From Lysinibacillus sp. BPa_S21 (GTDB lineage: Bacteria > Bacillota > Bacilli > Bacillales_A > Planococcaceae): a DNA stretch of 64,000 bases. The stretch's first letter is position 1. The number at the start of each line of letters is the position of its first letter. The notes below the pieces were generated by a model. It was not told where the DNA came from. It searched no databases and worked only from the letters and a program-made list of their open reading frames with translations. The stretch is from NCBI RefSeq assembly GCF_023337795.1, contig NZ_JALIRS010000015.1:1-64000 (forward strand), given 5' to 3'. This document shows positions 38,001 through 46,240 of this stretch, in pieces. Made by a program: the position numbers and the translations under genes.

Positions 38001-38445
38001 TGCAGATTTCCTAAAAACAGTTGAAAGTGGTGAAATGGATTATATTGCCTTAATGGTGGTAACAGCGGGACAAGGGGTTATGGCGAAGGCCCGTCAGCTG
38101 AAAGAGGAAGGGAAGTTCCTTGAAAGTCATGCATTACAATCTACAGCTCTTGAGCTTGCGGAAGGCTTTGCGGAACGTATGCACCAAGAAATTCGTGACC
38201 AGTGGGGCTTCCCAGATGCAACTGATTTTACAATGCGTGATCGTTTCGCGGCGAAATATCAAGGACAGCGCTTCTCATTCGGCTATCCTGCATGTCCGAA
38301 CTTAGAGGATCAAGAGAAATTGTTTGGTTTATTACAGCCAGAGGACATTGGCGTACATTTAACGGAAGGCTTTATGATGGAGCCAGAAGCGTCCGTTTCA
38401 GCAATTGTCTTTGCCCATCCAGATGCTCGATATTTTAATGTGTAA
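35014..38445 (+). CDS. metH: cobalamin-dependent methionine synthase MetH
   Basis: The 1143-residue MetH has all four modules. Homocysteine domain: zinc Cys in VGLNCATGPE and GGCCGTTPAH. Pterin/methyl-THF domain: RTNVIGSRKFKNLI, DICLANPDRDE. Cobalamin domain: the cap, then DVHDIGKNL, DxHxxG with His725 as the cobalt ligand. Reactivation domain: the C-terminal SAM-binding part with FSFGYPACPNLEDQ, residues about 900-1143. It overlaps yitJ and lies under the same SAM riboswitch, giving a B12-dependent methionine synthesis operon. Confidence 0.97.
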   Translation: MAKHMIEEQLEQRILILDGAMGTMLQNENLSAEDFGGEEYDGCNENLVLTRPDVLEKVHRKYLEAGADIICTNTFGGTPLVLNEYDLGAKAEEINKRAVEIARKVVDAFSTSDWPRFVAGAMGPTTKTLSVTGGITFDELEENFYVQAKALIEAGADVLLLETSQDMLNVKAGTLGVSRAFKATGRELPVMISGTIEPMGTTLAGQTIDAFYISIEHIKPLSVGLNCATGPEFMTDHIRSLAELSTGYISCYPNAGLPDEEGCYHESPESLSQKLKGFAEKGWLNIVGGCCGTTPAHIAAIREVLKDEKPRQLPDATHGHVVSGIEPLVYDDSMRPLFIGERTNVIGSRKFKNLIIDGKFEEAAEIARAQVKNGAHVIDICLANPDRDELEDMRGFMQEVVKKVKVPLVIDSTDEKVIEEALKFSQGKAIINSINLEDGEERFDAVLPLVKKYGASLVVGTIDEQGMAIDRHRKLEIAERSYKLLTEKWGIAPEDIIFDPLMFPVGTGDEQYIGSALETVEGIRLIKEKMPRTLTVLGVSNISFGLPPVGREVLNAVYLYHCTQAGLDYAIVNTEKLERYASIPEAEIKLANDLLFHTNDETLAVFTDFYRDKKKEKTEADIPKTVEGRLAYYILEGTKEGLIEDLDAAREIFEAPLDIINGPLMDGMAEVGRLFNDNQLIVAEVLQSAGVMKAAVAHLEQFMEKNEESAGKGKMVLATVKGDVHDIGKNLVDIILSNNGYKVVDLGIKVTPAQLIEAIRKEKPDFIGLSGLLVKSAQQMVITAQDFKEAGIDVPILVGGAALSRRFTETKIASEYNGPVIYSKDAMQGLEQVNRLMGTDTRADFLVEIEESRKKRLEADEKRAARPVKEVTIKPVRTIKEASVFLPADLRRHVKREYAVSHLYPYVNMRTLLGHHLGLKGQVQQLLEAGDERATELKDLVDEYLQSDLLKPSGVYQFFPAQADGDDVVVYDPADSKTEIERFTFPRQQVEPFLCLADFLKTVESGEMDYIALMVVTAGQGVMAKARQLKEEGKFLESHALQSTALELAEGFAERMHQEIRDQWGFPDATDFTMRDRFAAKYQGQRFSFGYPACPNLEDQEKLFGLLQPEDIGVHLTEGFMMEPEASVSAIVFAHPDARYFNV

Positions 38446-38504
38446 TGCTAGAGAAAAAGTGTATCTTTATGTGAAGAATGGAAATAGTTGGGATGTGTGT
38501 ACAG

Positions 38505-39005
38505 ATGATTCGATTAATGGAAGAGAAAGATTTACCCTGGGTTTTAGACATCTACAACAATATTATTTTAACGAGCAAAGCCGTTTATCGATATGAGACA
38601 CAATCATTAGATGAAAAGAGACAATGGTTCAAGGACCAGCAAACTCTCGGTAATCCACTGTTAGTCTTTGATGAAGATGGCATAGTAGCCGGCTTTGCAA
38701 CATATAGTCAGTTCCGTCCGTATCCAGGCTATAAGCATACAATGGAGCACTCTGTATATGTGCATAAGGACCATTATCAAAAGGGGATAGCTACCCAACT
38801 AATGCATGAGCTTATTCGAATTGCTAAAGAGCAAGAGGTGAAAACACTCGTAGCGGGTATTGATGCTGAAAACATCGGGAGCATTAAAGTACATGAAAAA
38901 CTAGGTTTCGAATATGCGGGTACTATTAAAAATGCAGGCTATAAATTCGGACAATGGCTAGATCTTGTATTTTATCAGCTACAGTTAACTGGACCAAAAG
39001 TATAG
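38505..39005 (+). CDS. GNAT acetyltransferase (phosphinothricin-acetyltransferase type)
   Basis: The product of about 166 residues has the pattern of the PAT/YwnH group: IRLMEEKDLPWVLDIYNN at the start, then SVYVHKDHYQKGIATQLM with the acetyl-CoA loop (QKGIAT), and NIGSIKVHEKLGFEYAGTI. Substrates in the group are phosphinothricin, methionine sulfone or sulfoximine and similar amines. The frame opens at 38478. I start at ATG 38505, the usual N-terminus, with moderate certainty because no strong ribosome site distinguishes them. It follows metH closely and may be read from the same transcript. Confidence 0.75.
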   Translation: MIRLMEEKDLPWVLDIYNNIILTSKAVYRYETQSLDEKRQWFKDQQTLGNPLLVFDEDGIVAGFATYSQFRPYPGYKHTMEHSVYVHKDHYQKGIATQLMHELIRIAKEQEVKTLVAGIDAENIGSIKVHEKLGFEYAGTIKNAGYKFGQWLDLVFYQLQLTGPKV

Positions 39006-39092
39006 AAAGTATTCGACATGACATATCTTTTCAGCTTGCTTACCCATACTAATGCTACATTTAGTTGGGGATGGAATATGCGTTGTATAATA

Positions 39093-39588
39093 GGTTGATT
39101 GGAGTGTAGGCTGGGCGACTCCTCGGGGATCAGCGATAGAGGAACGAAGGCTAAAACCATCACGTCCTGTGATAACGCCTTCGTGACCAACATCGTACTG
39201 TCGCTGTCGCTGCGTTAACACTACGCTTTCGCGCAAAAAACATCTGTTGCCCCGACGGCTCCAGGAAGCTCTGCTCTGTGCGAAAGCGAAGCGGCAGCAA
39301 CAAATGTTTTATCTGCGCGAAAGCGAAGCGACAGCAGCAAATGTTTTCTGTAGCGAAAGCGAAGCGTCAGCTACAAATGTTTTCTGTAGCGAAAGCAAAG
39401 CGACAGCAACAAATGTTTTATCTGCGCGAAAGCGAAGCGACAGCAGCAATGTTTTCTGTAGCGAAAGCAAAGCGACAGCAACAAATGTTTATCTGTGCGA
39501 AAGCGAAGCGACAGCAACAAATGTTTTATCTGTGCGAAAGCGAAGCGACAGCAACAACAAAACGCCCAGCCGGAACGGAAATCAACTT
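39093..39588 (+). repeat. intergenic repeat family 1, long copy B
   Basis: It begins GGTTGATTGGAGTGTAGGCT and ends CAGCCGGAACGGAAATCAAC. Its outer 25 bases match the inverse of its end at about 19 of 25 positions. It contains the shared hairpin segment GAACGAAGGCTAAAACCATC then CCTTCGTGACCAACATCG, and the tandem array. Its interior is about twice as long as that of copy E because of array expansion. Confidence 0.85.
39280..39569 (+). repeat. eight-unit tandem array, 35-37 bases per unit
   Basis: Units start with GCGAAAGCGAAGC at 39280, 39317, 39353, 39389, 39426, 39461, 39497 and 39534. They continue with a CAGCAACAAATGTTTT-like stretch and alternate TCTGC and CTGTA linkers. The spacing and divergent units argue against CRISPR. 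Two long spurious open frames run through it because most units are a multiple of three. Confidence 0.88.
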
Positions 39589-39640
39589 CACTTGTGATGA
39601 GCCAAATTAATTTATTTTTTATTCCTTTGTACACATTATA

Positions 39641-39671
39641 AAAGGATATGACAAATGTCATATCCTTTTTA
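39641..39671. terminator. hairpin terminator upstream of the desaturase
   Basis: AAAGGATATGACA pairs with TGTCATATCCTTT (13-bp perfect stem) with a T-run. It could also contribute the TGACA/TGTCA palindrome to regulation of des. I favour a terminator. Confidence 0.7.
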
Positions 39672-39752
39672 TGATGTTTGCTTCTGTTGCATGATTATAC
39701 TCTTGTTTTATGATGAGGTCATAAGAAAAAAAGAAACGAGGGAGTAAAAACG

Positions 39753-40784
39753 ATGGCAACAGATAAAGAAAAAACAAAAAAACTGCGCCAGGATGTAGCA
39801 CCATTTGCGAAGTCTGACACAGCTAAAAGTATTTTTCAAATGGTGAATACGATTATACCTTTAATCGCCCTATGGGTAGCTGGCTATATGTTAGCGGATG
39901 TTTCACCATGGTTAACAGCTGGGTTAAGTGTAATTTCTGCTGGATTTGTCGTACGAACTTTTATTATTTTCCATGATTGTACACACGGTTCATTTTTCAA
40001 AAGTAAAAAAGCAAACGACTGGGTTGGTTTTGTAACTGGGGTGTTAACATCATTCCCATATGAAAAATGGAAACGTGAGCATACAATTCACCACGCAACT
40101 AGCTCGAACTTAGATAAGCGTGGTATCGGTGATATTGATATGATGACAGTGGAAGAATTTATACAAGCATCTAAAGGGCAACGTCTATGGTATCGTTTTT
40201 ACCGTAACCCATTCGTAATGTTTGGATTAGGTCCGCTGTTTATGGTGTTAATTTTAAACCGTCGTAATCGAAATGACGCTAAACAGAAAGAACGTCTTAA
40301 CACTTATCTAACAAATGTAGTCATCGCGGGAATCTGTGTTGCCTTAATCTACTTTATGGGGTGGCAAGCATTTTTATTAGTGCATGTAGTAACATTGTTT
40401 GTTGCAGCTTCTCTTGGTATTTGGTTATTTTTTATCCAACATACGTATGAAGATTCTTATTTTGAGCATGACTCGGAGTGGGATTATGTAAAGGCTGCTG
40501 TCGAAGGTAGCTCGTATTATAAATTACCAAAGCTATTACAATGGGTTACAGGCAATATTGGCTTCCACCATGTACATCATTTAGCCCCACGTGTACCGAA
40601 CTACAATCTTGAAAAGGCGCATAATGACATACCGCCATTACACACGGCTACGACTATTACGTTACGTACAAGCTTAGAGTCATTACGCTATAAGTTATAT
40701 GATGAAGATCAAGGCAAGTTTGTAACCTTTAAAGAAGTTAATGAAATAATTAAACGAAAAGCAAGAAGCAGTTTAGCTGCTTAG
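39753..40784 (+). CDS. des: membrane fatty acid desaturase (Des, delta-5 type)
   Basis: Des inserts a double bond in membrane lipids on cold shock. The 343-residue product has the three His boxes of the family: HDCTHGS (about residue 75), HTIHHATSS (about 111) and HHVHHL (about 275), plus four or more membrane helices. The B. subtilis gene is controlled by the DesK-DesR system, which follows directly here with its own gap of 138 bases and a terminator, so des is a separate transcript. AGGGAG lies before the ATG at 39753. Confidence 0.94.
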   Translation: MATDKEKTKKLRQDVAPFAKSDTAKSIFQMVNTIIPLIALWVAGYMLADVSPWLTAGLSVISAGFVVRTFIIFHDCTHGSFFKSKKANDWVGFVTGVLTSFPYEKWKREHTIHHATSSNLDKRGIGDIDMMTVEEFIQASKGQRLWYRFYRNPFVMFGLGPLFMVLILNRRNRNDAKQKERLNTYLTNVVIAGICVALIYFMGWQAFLLVHVVTLFVAASLGIWLFFIQHTYEDSYFEHDSEWDYVKAAVEGSSYYKLPKLLQWVTGNIGFHHVHHLAPRVPNYNLEKAHNDIPPLHTATTITLRTSLESLRYKLYDEDQGKFVTFKEVNEIIKRKARSSLAA

Positions 40785-40794
40785 TTGAATTTTT

Positions 40795-40826
40795 CAGCCA
40801 TCTCTTCTAAGGGATGGCTGTTTTAC
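40795..40826 (+). terminator. des terminator
   Basis: The stem CAGCCATC/GGATGGCTG is followed by TTTT, 11 bases past des. Confidence 0.75.
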
Positions 40827-40922
40827 GTAAACATTGTACAATAAGCTCAGTAAACACCATGTACAGGCATAAAATTAATTTTCTTGTTATAATAAGGGAA
40901 AAGTAGGAAAGAGCGTGAGATT

Positions 40923-42071
40923 ATGTTGAGGAAATGGCATAGTATTATTCCGAATAGTCCAATGCTCAGTATATATTTATGGATTATTTTCTGTTTCCTA
41001 CCGTTTTTCTTCATTTTTAGAAAATCGTCGTATATTGAAATATCAATAGGTATTACATTTTTAATGCTATATTTTATTTTCTATCGGTTTTCAATGAATT
41101 CGAAAAACGGGCTTGTTTATATGTGGATTAGTTTTGAAATGGTCATTAATATCGTTATGACCATATTATATGGCTATGTATATTTATCAATTTTCACAGC
41201 TTTCTTTATTGGAAATATTCGTAAACCTGTTGGTTTCTATATTATGTATGGACTACATATTGGCTTTACGGTTATTTCTACAGGTGCTGGCTTCTTCGTT
41301 GAACTACACTTATTTTTATCACAACTCCCATTTGTTGTGTTAACGATTCTAGCGGTTGTACTTCTCCCACTAACGATTTATTCAAAAAATAAACGCGAAA
41401 ATTTAGAGGGTCAGCTTGAGACTGCTAATGAGCGAATAGCTGAATTAATTGTTTTTGAGGAACGCCAACGTATTGCTCGGGATTTACATGATACGCTTGG
41501 CCAAAAGTTATCGATGATAGGCTTAAAAAGTGACTTAGCTTCAAGATTAATTGAACGTGATCCACAGCAGGCTCTAACAGAGATAAAGGATATTCGTCAA
41601 ACGGCAAGTATCGCATTGAAAGAGGTGCGTGAATTAGTATCGGATATGCGAACAGCTAGGTTTGAGGATGAGCTTATGCGTATTTCTCAAATATTAAAGG
41701 CCGCTGAAATGGAGTTTATATTTGAAGGTGATAAAGATTCTTTACAAGTTCCACCACTTGTAGAAAATGTATTATCCATGTGTTTAAAAGAGGCAGTTAA
41801 TAATGTCGTTAAGCATAGTGGAGCTACAAAATGTGAAATTGCTTTCCATCAAAATTTTAAGGAAGTATATTTAGTTGTTCGTGATAATGGACAAGGAATC
41901 TCCAAAAAGCAAGCATGGAAAACGGGTAACGGACTAAAAGGAATGCGAGAACGGTTAGAGTTTATAAACGGTTCTTTTAAAATCGAAAGTGAACAGGGCA
42001 CTACATTAACAGTGTCGATTCCAGTGGCGATTACGCATCAGAAAGTCAAAGAAAATCTGAAGAACATATAG
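40923..42071 (+). CDS. desK: membrane-fluidity sensor kinase DesK
   Basis: DesK senses membrane thickness and order on cooling. The 382-residue product has four to five N-terminal membrane helices (residues about 1-155). A HisKA_3 dimerisation helix carries the phosphorylated His189 (RIARDLHDTLGQKL), almost the same position as B. subtilis His188. A HATPase_c domain follows (NVVKHSG, DNGQGI, GNGLKGMRERLEF). The desR start follows 16 bases after its stop. The des gene is the expected target. Confidence 0.92.
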   Translation: MLRKWHSIIPNSPMLSIYLWIIFCFLPFFFIFRKSSYIEISIGITFLMLYFIFYRFSMNSKNGLVYMWISFEMVINIVMTILYGYVYLSIFTAFFIGNIRKPVGFYIMYGLHIGFTVISTGAGFFVELHLFLSQLPFVVLTILAVVLLPLTIYSKNKRENLEGQLETANERIAELIVFEERQRIARDLHDTLGQKLSMIGLKSDLASRLIERDPQQALTEIKDIRQTASIALKEVRELVSDMRTARFEDELMRISQILKAAEMEFIFEGDKDSLQVPPLVENVLSMCLKEAVNNVVKHSGATKCEIAFHQNFKEVYLVVRDNGQGISKKQAWKTGNGLKGMRERLEFINGSFKIESEQGTTLTVSIPVAITHQKVKENLKNI

Positions 42072-42087
42072 AAAAGAGGATTGTGAC

Positions 42088-42699
42088 ATGATACGAATTG
42101 TAATTGCTGAAGATCAGGGTATGCTATTAGGCGCACTACGTTCATTACTTAGTATGGAGGATGATATGGAGGTCGTTGGTTTAGCAAAAAATGGTGAGGA
42201 AGCATTGGCGCTTGTTGAAGAGCATCAGCCTGATATTTGTATTATGGATATTGAAATGCCAGTGAAAACTGGATTGGATGCTGCCGAGGAACTGCATGGT
42301 ACAGGTTCTGATTGTAAAGTGATTATACTAACGACATTTGCAAGACCAGGTTATTTTGAGCGTGCAAGAAAAGCCAGCGTTCGTGGCTATTTATTAAAGG
42401 ATAGTCCGATAGAAGAGTTGGTCAATGCTATTCGTACAATTATGGATGGCAAAAGAATATATGCACCTGAACTCGTTGATTTTGTCTATGAGGATGATAG
42501 TGAAAATCCTTTAACTGACCGTGAGAGCCAGGTACTGACACTTGTTGCAGAGGGCAAGACGACAAAAGAAATTGCTGCAGAATTATTTTTATCGGCAGGA
42601 ACTGTCCGCAACTATATCTCCACTATATTAGAAAAATTAAATGTTGGGAATCGCATTGAAGCCATCGCACGTTTTAAGGAAAAAGGGTGGAATAAATAG
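42088..42699 (+). CDS. desR: response regulator DesR (LuxR/NarL type)
   Basis: DesR activates des when phosphorylated by DesK. The 203-residue product has a receiver domain with the phosphorylated Asp54 (ICIMDIEMPVKT) and the acidic pocket (IAEDQGM). A C-terminal LuxR HTH follows (LTDRESQVLTLVAEGKTTKE, continuing IAAELFLSAGTVRNY). GAGGA lies before the ATG at 42088. It is co-transcribed with desK and ends at a hairpin. Confidence 0.93.
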   Translation: MIRIVIAEDQGMLLGALRSLLSMEDDMEVVGLAKNGEEALALVEEHQPDICIMDIEMPVKTGLDAAEELHGTGSDCKVIILTTFARPGYFERARKASVRGYLLKDSPIEELVNAIRTIMDGKRIYAPELVDFVYEDDSENPLTDRESQVLTLVAEGKTTKEIAAELFLSAGTVRNYISTILEKLNVGNRIEAIARFKEKGWNK

Positions 42700-42706
42700 A
42701 AAACTC

Positions 42707-42740
42707 GAAACCTTATCGCCTATAGAGACGATAAGGTTTC
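42707..42740 (+). terminator. desKR terminator hairpin, copy 1 of a duplicated sequence
   Basis: GAAACCTTATCG pairs with CGATAAGGTTTC. The same 32 bases (42708-42739) recur exactly at 43153-43184. This copy has only a weak T-tail. Confidence 0.75.
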
Positions 42741-42815
42741 ATATTGTTGAAAAACTATTATGTCAATGAGATTAAGGTGTCATATAAAAAAGTAGGGTTC
42801 TTCTGCAGAACGAGG

Positions 42816-42947
42816 GGTTGATTTCCGTTCCGGCTGGGCGCTTTCCTGGGGGCGTCCGATGAGCCGCTTCACTCGCGCTGCTCGTTCCAGGGTCTCATCT
42901 GTGACGCTGATCCCCAAGGAGTCGCCCAGCCTCCACTCCAATCAACC
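42816..42947 (-). repeat. intergenic repeat family 1, copy C (inverted)
   Basis: Read on the minus strand it begins GGTTGATTGGAGTGGAGGCT and ends CAGCCGGAACGGAAATCAACC. It carries a shortened interior (CCAGGAAGC-type and CAGCGTCAC-type segments). Confidence 0.8.
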
Positions 42948-43014
42948 ACTTCACATAGTATGTATCTTCTGGCATGTTACTTTATTTCATAGTTATAAAG
43001 CTAAACGAAACTTC

Positions 43015-43109
43015 AGCAAATCCGTGCAAAAGCGTAATGCTAACGAAGTCTGTGCAAAAGCTAAGCGACAGCAACAAAAAGCGAGTAGCACGGAACGGAA
43101 ATCAACCGC
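43015..43109 (+). repeat. intergenic repeat fragment (array unit plus family 1 right end)
   Basis: It holds GTGCAAAAGC twice and CTAAGCGACAGCAACAAAAA, resembling array units, then CGGAACGGAAATCAACCGC, the family 1 right end. It adjoins copy C, so this gap is a mosaic of repeat pieces. Confidence 0.65.
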
Positions 43110-43150
43110 ATTTAAAGTGTCCAAACTCCTAAAAAAATTTTTTTATGCTT

Positions 43151-43188
43151 AAAAACCTTATCGCCTATAGAGACGATAAGGTTTTTTT
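43151..43188. terminator. proline dehydrogenase terminator, copy 2 of the duplicated hairpin
   Basis: It has the same hairpin as at 42707, here with A5 and T7 flanks, which gives it T-runs in both orientations. It abuts the stop of the minus-strand proline dehydrogenase gene. Confidence 0.8.
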
Positions 43189-43192
43189 ATGA

Positions 43193-44167
43193 TTATTTTT
43201 TGCGTTTTGTTAAACGTCCAAGAACGAATGCACCTGCTGCGACAGCAAGGACTGTATTCGTTTTTTTCGTAAATACTTGTTTAGTTACAAGATTAAGATT
43301 TTGAGGACGCTCCGCTAAACGGCGCATAAAGTAGCCGTACCAATCTTCGCCGAATGGTACATATACACAGAAGTTATAACCTTCTTTTGCAAGCTCTTTT
43401 TGCAAATCTGTACGGAAGCCGTAAAGCATTTGGAATTCGAATTTATCAAGTGGAATATTATTTTCAGCTACAAAGCGTTTTACATGTGCAATAACATTAT
43501 GGTCATGTGTTGCGATAGACGTAAATTTACCATGTAGCAAATGATATTCGATTAACTCGATGAAATTTAAATCAATATCTAATTTATCTTGGAAAGCAAC
43601 CTCTGCAGGCTCCTTATAAGCACCTTTTACGATACGAAGTCGATAGTCCTGGAATTTTTCGATATCGTCCTTAGCGCGGAAAAAGTAAGATTGGATAACA
43701 GTACCTACATTATTAAACGTTTTGGATAGCTCTTCAACCATATCAAAGGACGTTTGTAAACGACCGTAGTCTTCCATATCAAAGTTAACGAATATATCAT
43801 ATGCTGCTGCTTTTTCTACAATTTCATATAAATTATCGTAGCAAAAATCAACATCAATATCTAAACCTAATTGAGATGGCTTTAACGAAATATGTGCATC
43901 AACACCGTTTTCGTGAATAGCCTCAATAACAGCGAGGATTTGTTCTTTAGCTTTTGTTGCTTCTTCTTCAGTTGAAACAAATTCCCCTAAATTATCTACT
44001 GTGCAAGAGATTTTATTTGCGTTAAGCTCTTTGATGCTCGCAATCGTTTCTTCAATATTTGTACCAGCTACTACACTTTGTGCTCCTAATTTTAGTCCGT
44101 ATTTTTTTGCAGCACTATTCAATAGTTGGTTTTCAGATAAATGGATGAAAAAATCGCGTAATAACAT
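43193..44167 (-). CDS. proline dehydrogenase
   Basis: This FAD-dependent TIM-barrel enzyme oxidises proline to pyrroline-5-carboxylate (PutA/PutB type). The 324-residue product has ISLKPSQLGLD, VNFDMEDYGR, RIVKGAYKEP, IATHDHN and FQMLYGFRTD, matching the monofunctional PutB family. An R-rich C-terminus with a hydrophobic segment (VLAVAAGAFVLG) may aid membrane association. The frame opens at 44182, but GAGGAG is best spaced for the ATG at 44167. No partner pyrroline-5-carboxylate dehydrogenase is adjacent. Confidence 0.9.
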   Translation of the reverse strand: MLLRDFFIHLSENQLLNSAAKKYGLKLGAQSVVAGTNIEETIASIKELNANKISCTVDNLGEFVSTEEEATKAKEQILAVIEAIHENGVDAHISLKPSQLGLDIDVDFCYDNLYEIVEKAAAYDIFVNFDMEDYGRLQTSFDMVEELSKTFNNVGTVIQSYFFRAKDDIEKFQDYRLRIVKGAYKEPAEVAFQDKLDIDLNFIELIEYHLLHGKFTSIATHDHNVIAHVKRFVAENNIPLDKFEFQMLYGFRTDLQKELAKEGYNFCVYVPFGEDWYGYFMRRLAERPQNLNLVTKQVFTKKTNTVLAVAAGAFVLGRLTKRKK

Positions 44168-44245
44168 GGTCATTCTCCTCACTGCATTTCTTTTTTCTTT
44201 ATTATAACATAATTTAGAAAATAAATATTCTTTTCAATATAATAA

Positions 44246-44998
44246 TTATTTCGTTTCTAATAGTTGTAAACGTTCGTTAAAAAGTGCAGGATAGCTTAAA
44301 AAACCTATCATTATGCTCGATAATGTCGCAGCTGTTAGCAGGGCGAAAATGATTAATAATTGGAATTGCACCGCTTGAATAGGGTCTGCTCCGCCAATTA
44401 TTTGGCCACTCATCATACCGGGTAATTGAACAAGACCAATTGTTTTTTGGCTTTCGATTGTAGGAATCATACTTGCTTTTATCGCATTCATTAGCTGTCG
44501 ATGAATGGCCTGTTTAGGTGTGCCACCAAGCGATAAAATTAATTCAATTTCATTCTGATGACTTGCAATTTCCGATGTAAAACGATTTAAAAATAGAACC
44601 GATAATACCATTGAATTACCAATCATCATGCCGCTAATTGGAATAATATACTGTGCTGTTGCAGGTACAATATCAAAACCAAGCAATACTCCTTGCGTAA
44701 CAAATTCTACTACAATAAGGGTTAGCGCTATTTTCCATGTAATACCTTTAATACCTTTCCCTTTTTTACGAGCATTTAGTGTTGCTACTATAATCATTAA
44801 CGTAACCATAAGGAAAATATAAATATAGCTTTGAGCATCAAAGACAAATTTTAAAATATAACCAACGGCAAGTAGTTGAATAATAGAACGAATAGTAGCG
44901 ATGAGTGTATCTTTTTCAAGTCCTAGCTTTAAGGTTTTTGATAGTAGAAGAGGGATTAAAACAAAAATTAACGTTAAGGAAAGCGAAGTATACGTCAT
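44246..44998 (-). CDS. UPF0014/FetB-type ABC exporter permease (YjkA-like)
   Basis: The 250-residue product has seven to eight membrane helices and the UPF0014 motifs IIPISGMMIGNSM and GLVQLPGMMSGQIIGG. FetAB of E. coli is an iron exporter. B. subtilis has YjkA-YjkB as the equivalent pair. The gene overlaps the ATPase gene by ATGA and is the second gene of the pair. The substrate is inferred from the family only. Confidence 0.87.
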   Translation of the reverse strand: MTYTSLSLTLIFVLIPLLLSKTLKLGLEKDTLIATIRSIIQLLAVGYILKFVFDAQSYIYIFLMVTLMIIVATLNARKKGKGIKGITWKIALTLIVVEFVTQGVLLGFDIVPATAQYIIPISGMMIGNSMVLSVLFLNRFTSEIASHQNEIELILSLGGTPKQAIHRQLMNAIKASMIPTIESQKTIGLVQLPGMMSGQIIGGADPIQAVQFQLLIIFALLTAATLSSIMIGFLSYPALFNERLQLLETK

Positions 44999-45726
44999 GC
45001 GTTCACCCCCTGTACAAATTCAGCAACACGTGGATTTTTAGGTGCGTTAAGGAGGGAGCTTTTTCCTGTTTCAATAAGTTCTCCGTCCATCATGACCCAA
45101 GTATAATGTCCGATTGTCAGCGCTTGCTGTAAATTATGAGTAATCCAAATGATTGTGACATTAAATTTATTATTGATTGTAGCAATAAGTGTCTCAATTT
45201 CTTGCACTGATTGACGATCTAATGCAGATGTGATTTCATCAAGCAATAAAATGGAGGATTGATTAATAAGTGTTCTTGCAATAGAGACTTTTTGTCGTTG
45301 TCCACCTGATAATTTATTCGTAGGTCGTTGTAAAAAGCTTTGATCGAGTCCGACATCCTGTAAATATTGGATAGCTTCTTGCTCTGTAAGCTTTTCTCCT
45401 TGTAACGTGCGAGGCAATGCAAGGTTGTCAAATACAGTTCCTTCTATCATAGGTGCCGCTTGAAGAGCCATACCCACATGTCTTCGTAAAGCGGTGGGTT
45501 CGTAAGCAGAAATGACTTGATTATCAATTAATATTTGACCATCTGTAGGGGATAATAGTCCATTGCACAATTTAAGTAAAGTTGTTTTACCAGCACCTGA
45601 AGGGCCGACTAATGTAGTGATTTTTCCTTTCGGGAAAGAACCAGTAATTGATTTTAATATCATCTTGTCATTCGATGAAAAGGTGACCTGTTGAAAATGG
45701 ATAGCAGGCTCATATGATATATTCAT
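44995..45726 (-). CDS. ABC transporter ATPase, FetA/YjkB-like
   Basis: The 243-residue ABC ATPase has Walker A (VGPSGAGKTTLL), signature LSGGQRQKVSIAR, Walker B (ILLLDEITSALD, with Ile in place of the usual Pro-rich turn) and the switch His in WITHN. It pairs with the UPF0014 permease that overlaps it downstream. It may export iron or an amphiphilic metabolite. Start at 45726 with AAGGAG about seven bases upstream. Confidence 0.88.
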   Translation of the reverse strand: MNISYEPAIHFQQVTFSSNDKMILKSITGSFPKGKITTLVGPSGAGKTTLLKLCNGLLSPTDGQILIDNQVISAYEPTALRRHVGMALQAAPMIEGTVFDNLALPRTLQGEKLTEQEAIQYLQDVGLDQSFLQRPTNKLSGGQRQKVSIARTLINQSSILLLDEITSALDRQSVQEIETLIATINNKFNVTIIWITHNLQQALTIGHYTWVMMDGELIETGKSSLLNAPKNPRVAEFVQGVNA

Positions 45727-45809
45727 AAAGTGAAAACTCCTTTATACTAATAGGTAAAATTAAGTGTATTGATTAACTATTTTTATCCATTCAAATTAAT
45801 TAGAAGGCT

Positions 45810-46031
45810 CTGATTTCCGCTACGGGCTACTCGCTTTGTCGCTGCCGCTTCGCTTTCGCGCAGAGCAAGGCTTCCTGCGGGCGAGCGTCGAGCCGCTTCC
45901 TCCGCTAAAGGAACGAAGGCTAAGTGCGTCACGTCCTGTGACAATGCCTTCGTGACCAACATCGTGTTGGCCTCAGGGTCTCGTCTGTCTCGCTTTCTCG
46001 CGGGAGTCGAGTAGCCCTACGCTACAATCAG
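45810..46031. repeat. intergenic repeat family 1b (CTGATT ends)
   Basis: The 222-base element starts CTGATTTCCGCTACGGGCTA and ends TAGCCCTACGCTACAATCAG, so the ends form an imperfect inverted repeat of about 24 bases. The interior shares with family 1 the GGAACGAAGGCTAA and CCTTCGTGACCAACATCG segments, but the ends differ from family 1. Confidence 0.75.
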
Positions 46032-46240
46032 TAAAAATGGGAATACATTAGCAAAATAGCAACAAAAAAATCCTTGTATCATTCAATAAATCAACACGCT
46101 TAAGATAAAATAACTGTAGCATGAAACAAAGGGAAGCTAAAGTTTCAAAATTTATTTAACATTTTATTAGTAATGCATAAATTAGGGTTAGTCATCGAAG
46201 GTTGTGGATGACTTTTGATAAAACGTCTACTATGTAAATA

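Noticed and set aside
39280..39569. CRISPR array
   Set aside because: Units are contiguous and similar over their full length, with no unique spacers and no cas genes nearby.
39247..39610. Two overlapping 110-116 codon frames in the repeat region
   Set aside because: They arise because tandem units are mostly 36 bases. No ribosome site and no protein-like composition.
39641..39671. DesR operator upstream of des
   Set aside because: The TGACA/TGTCA palindrome coincides with a strong terminator hairpin, and I could not place a promoter next to it.
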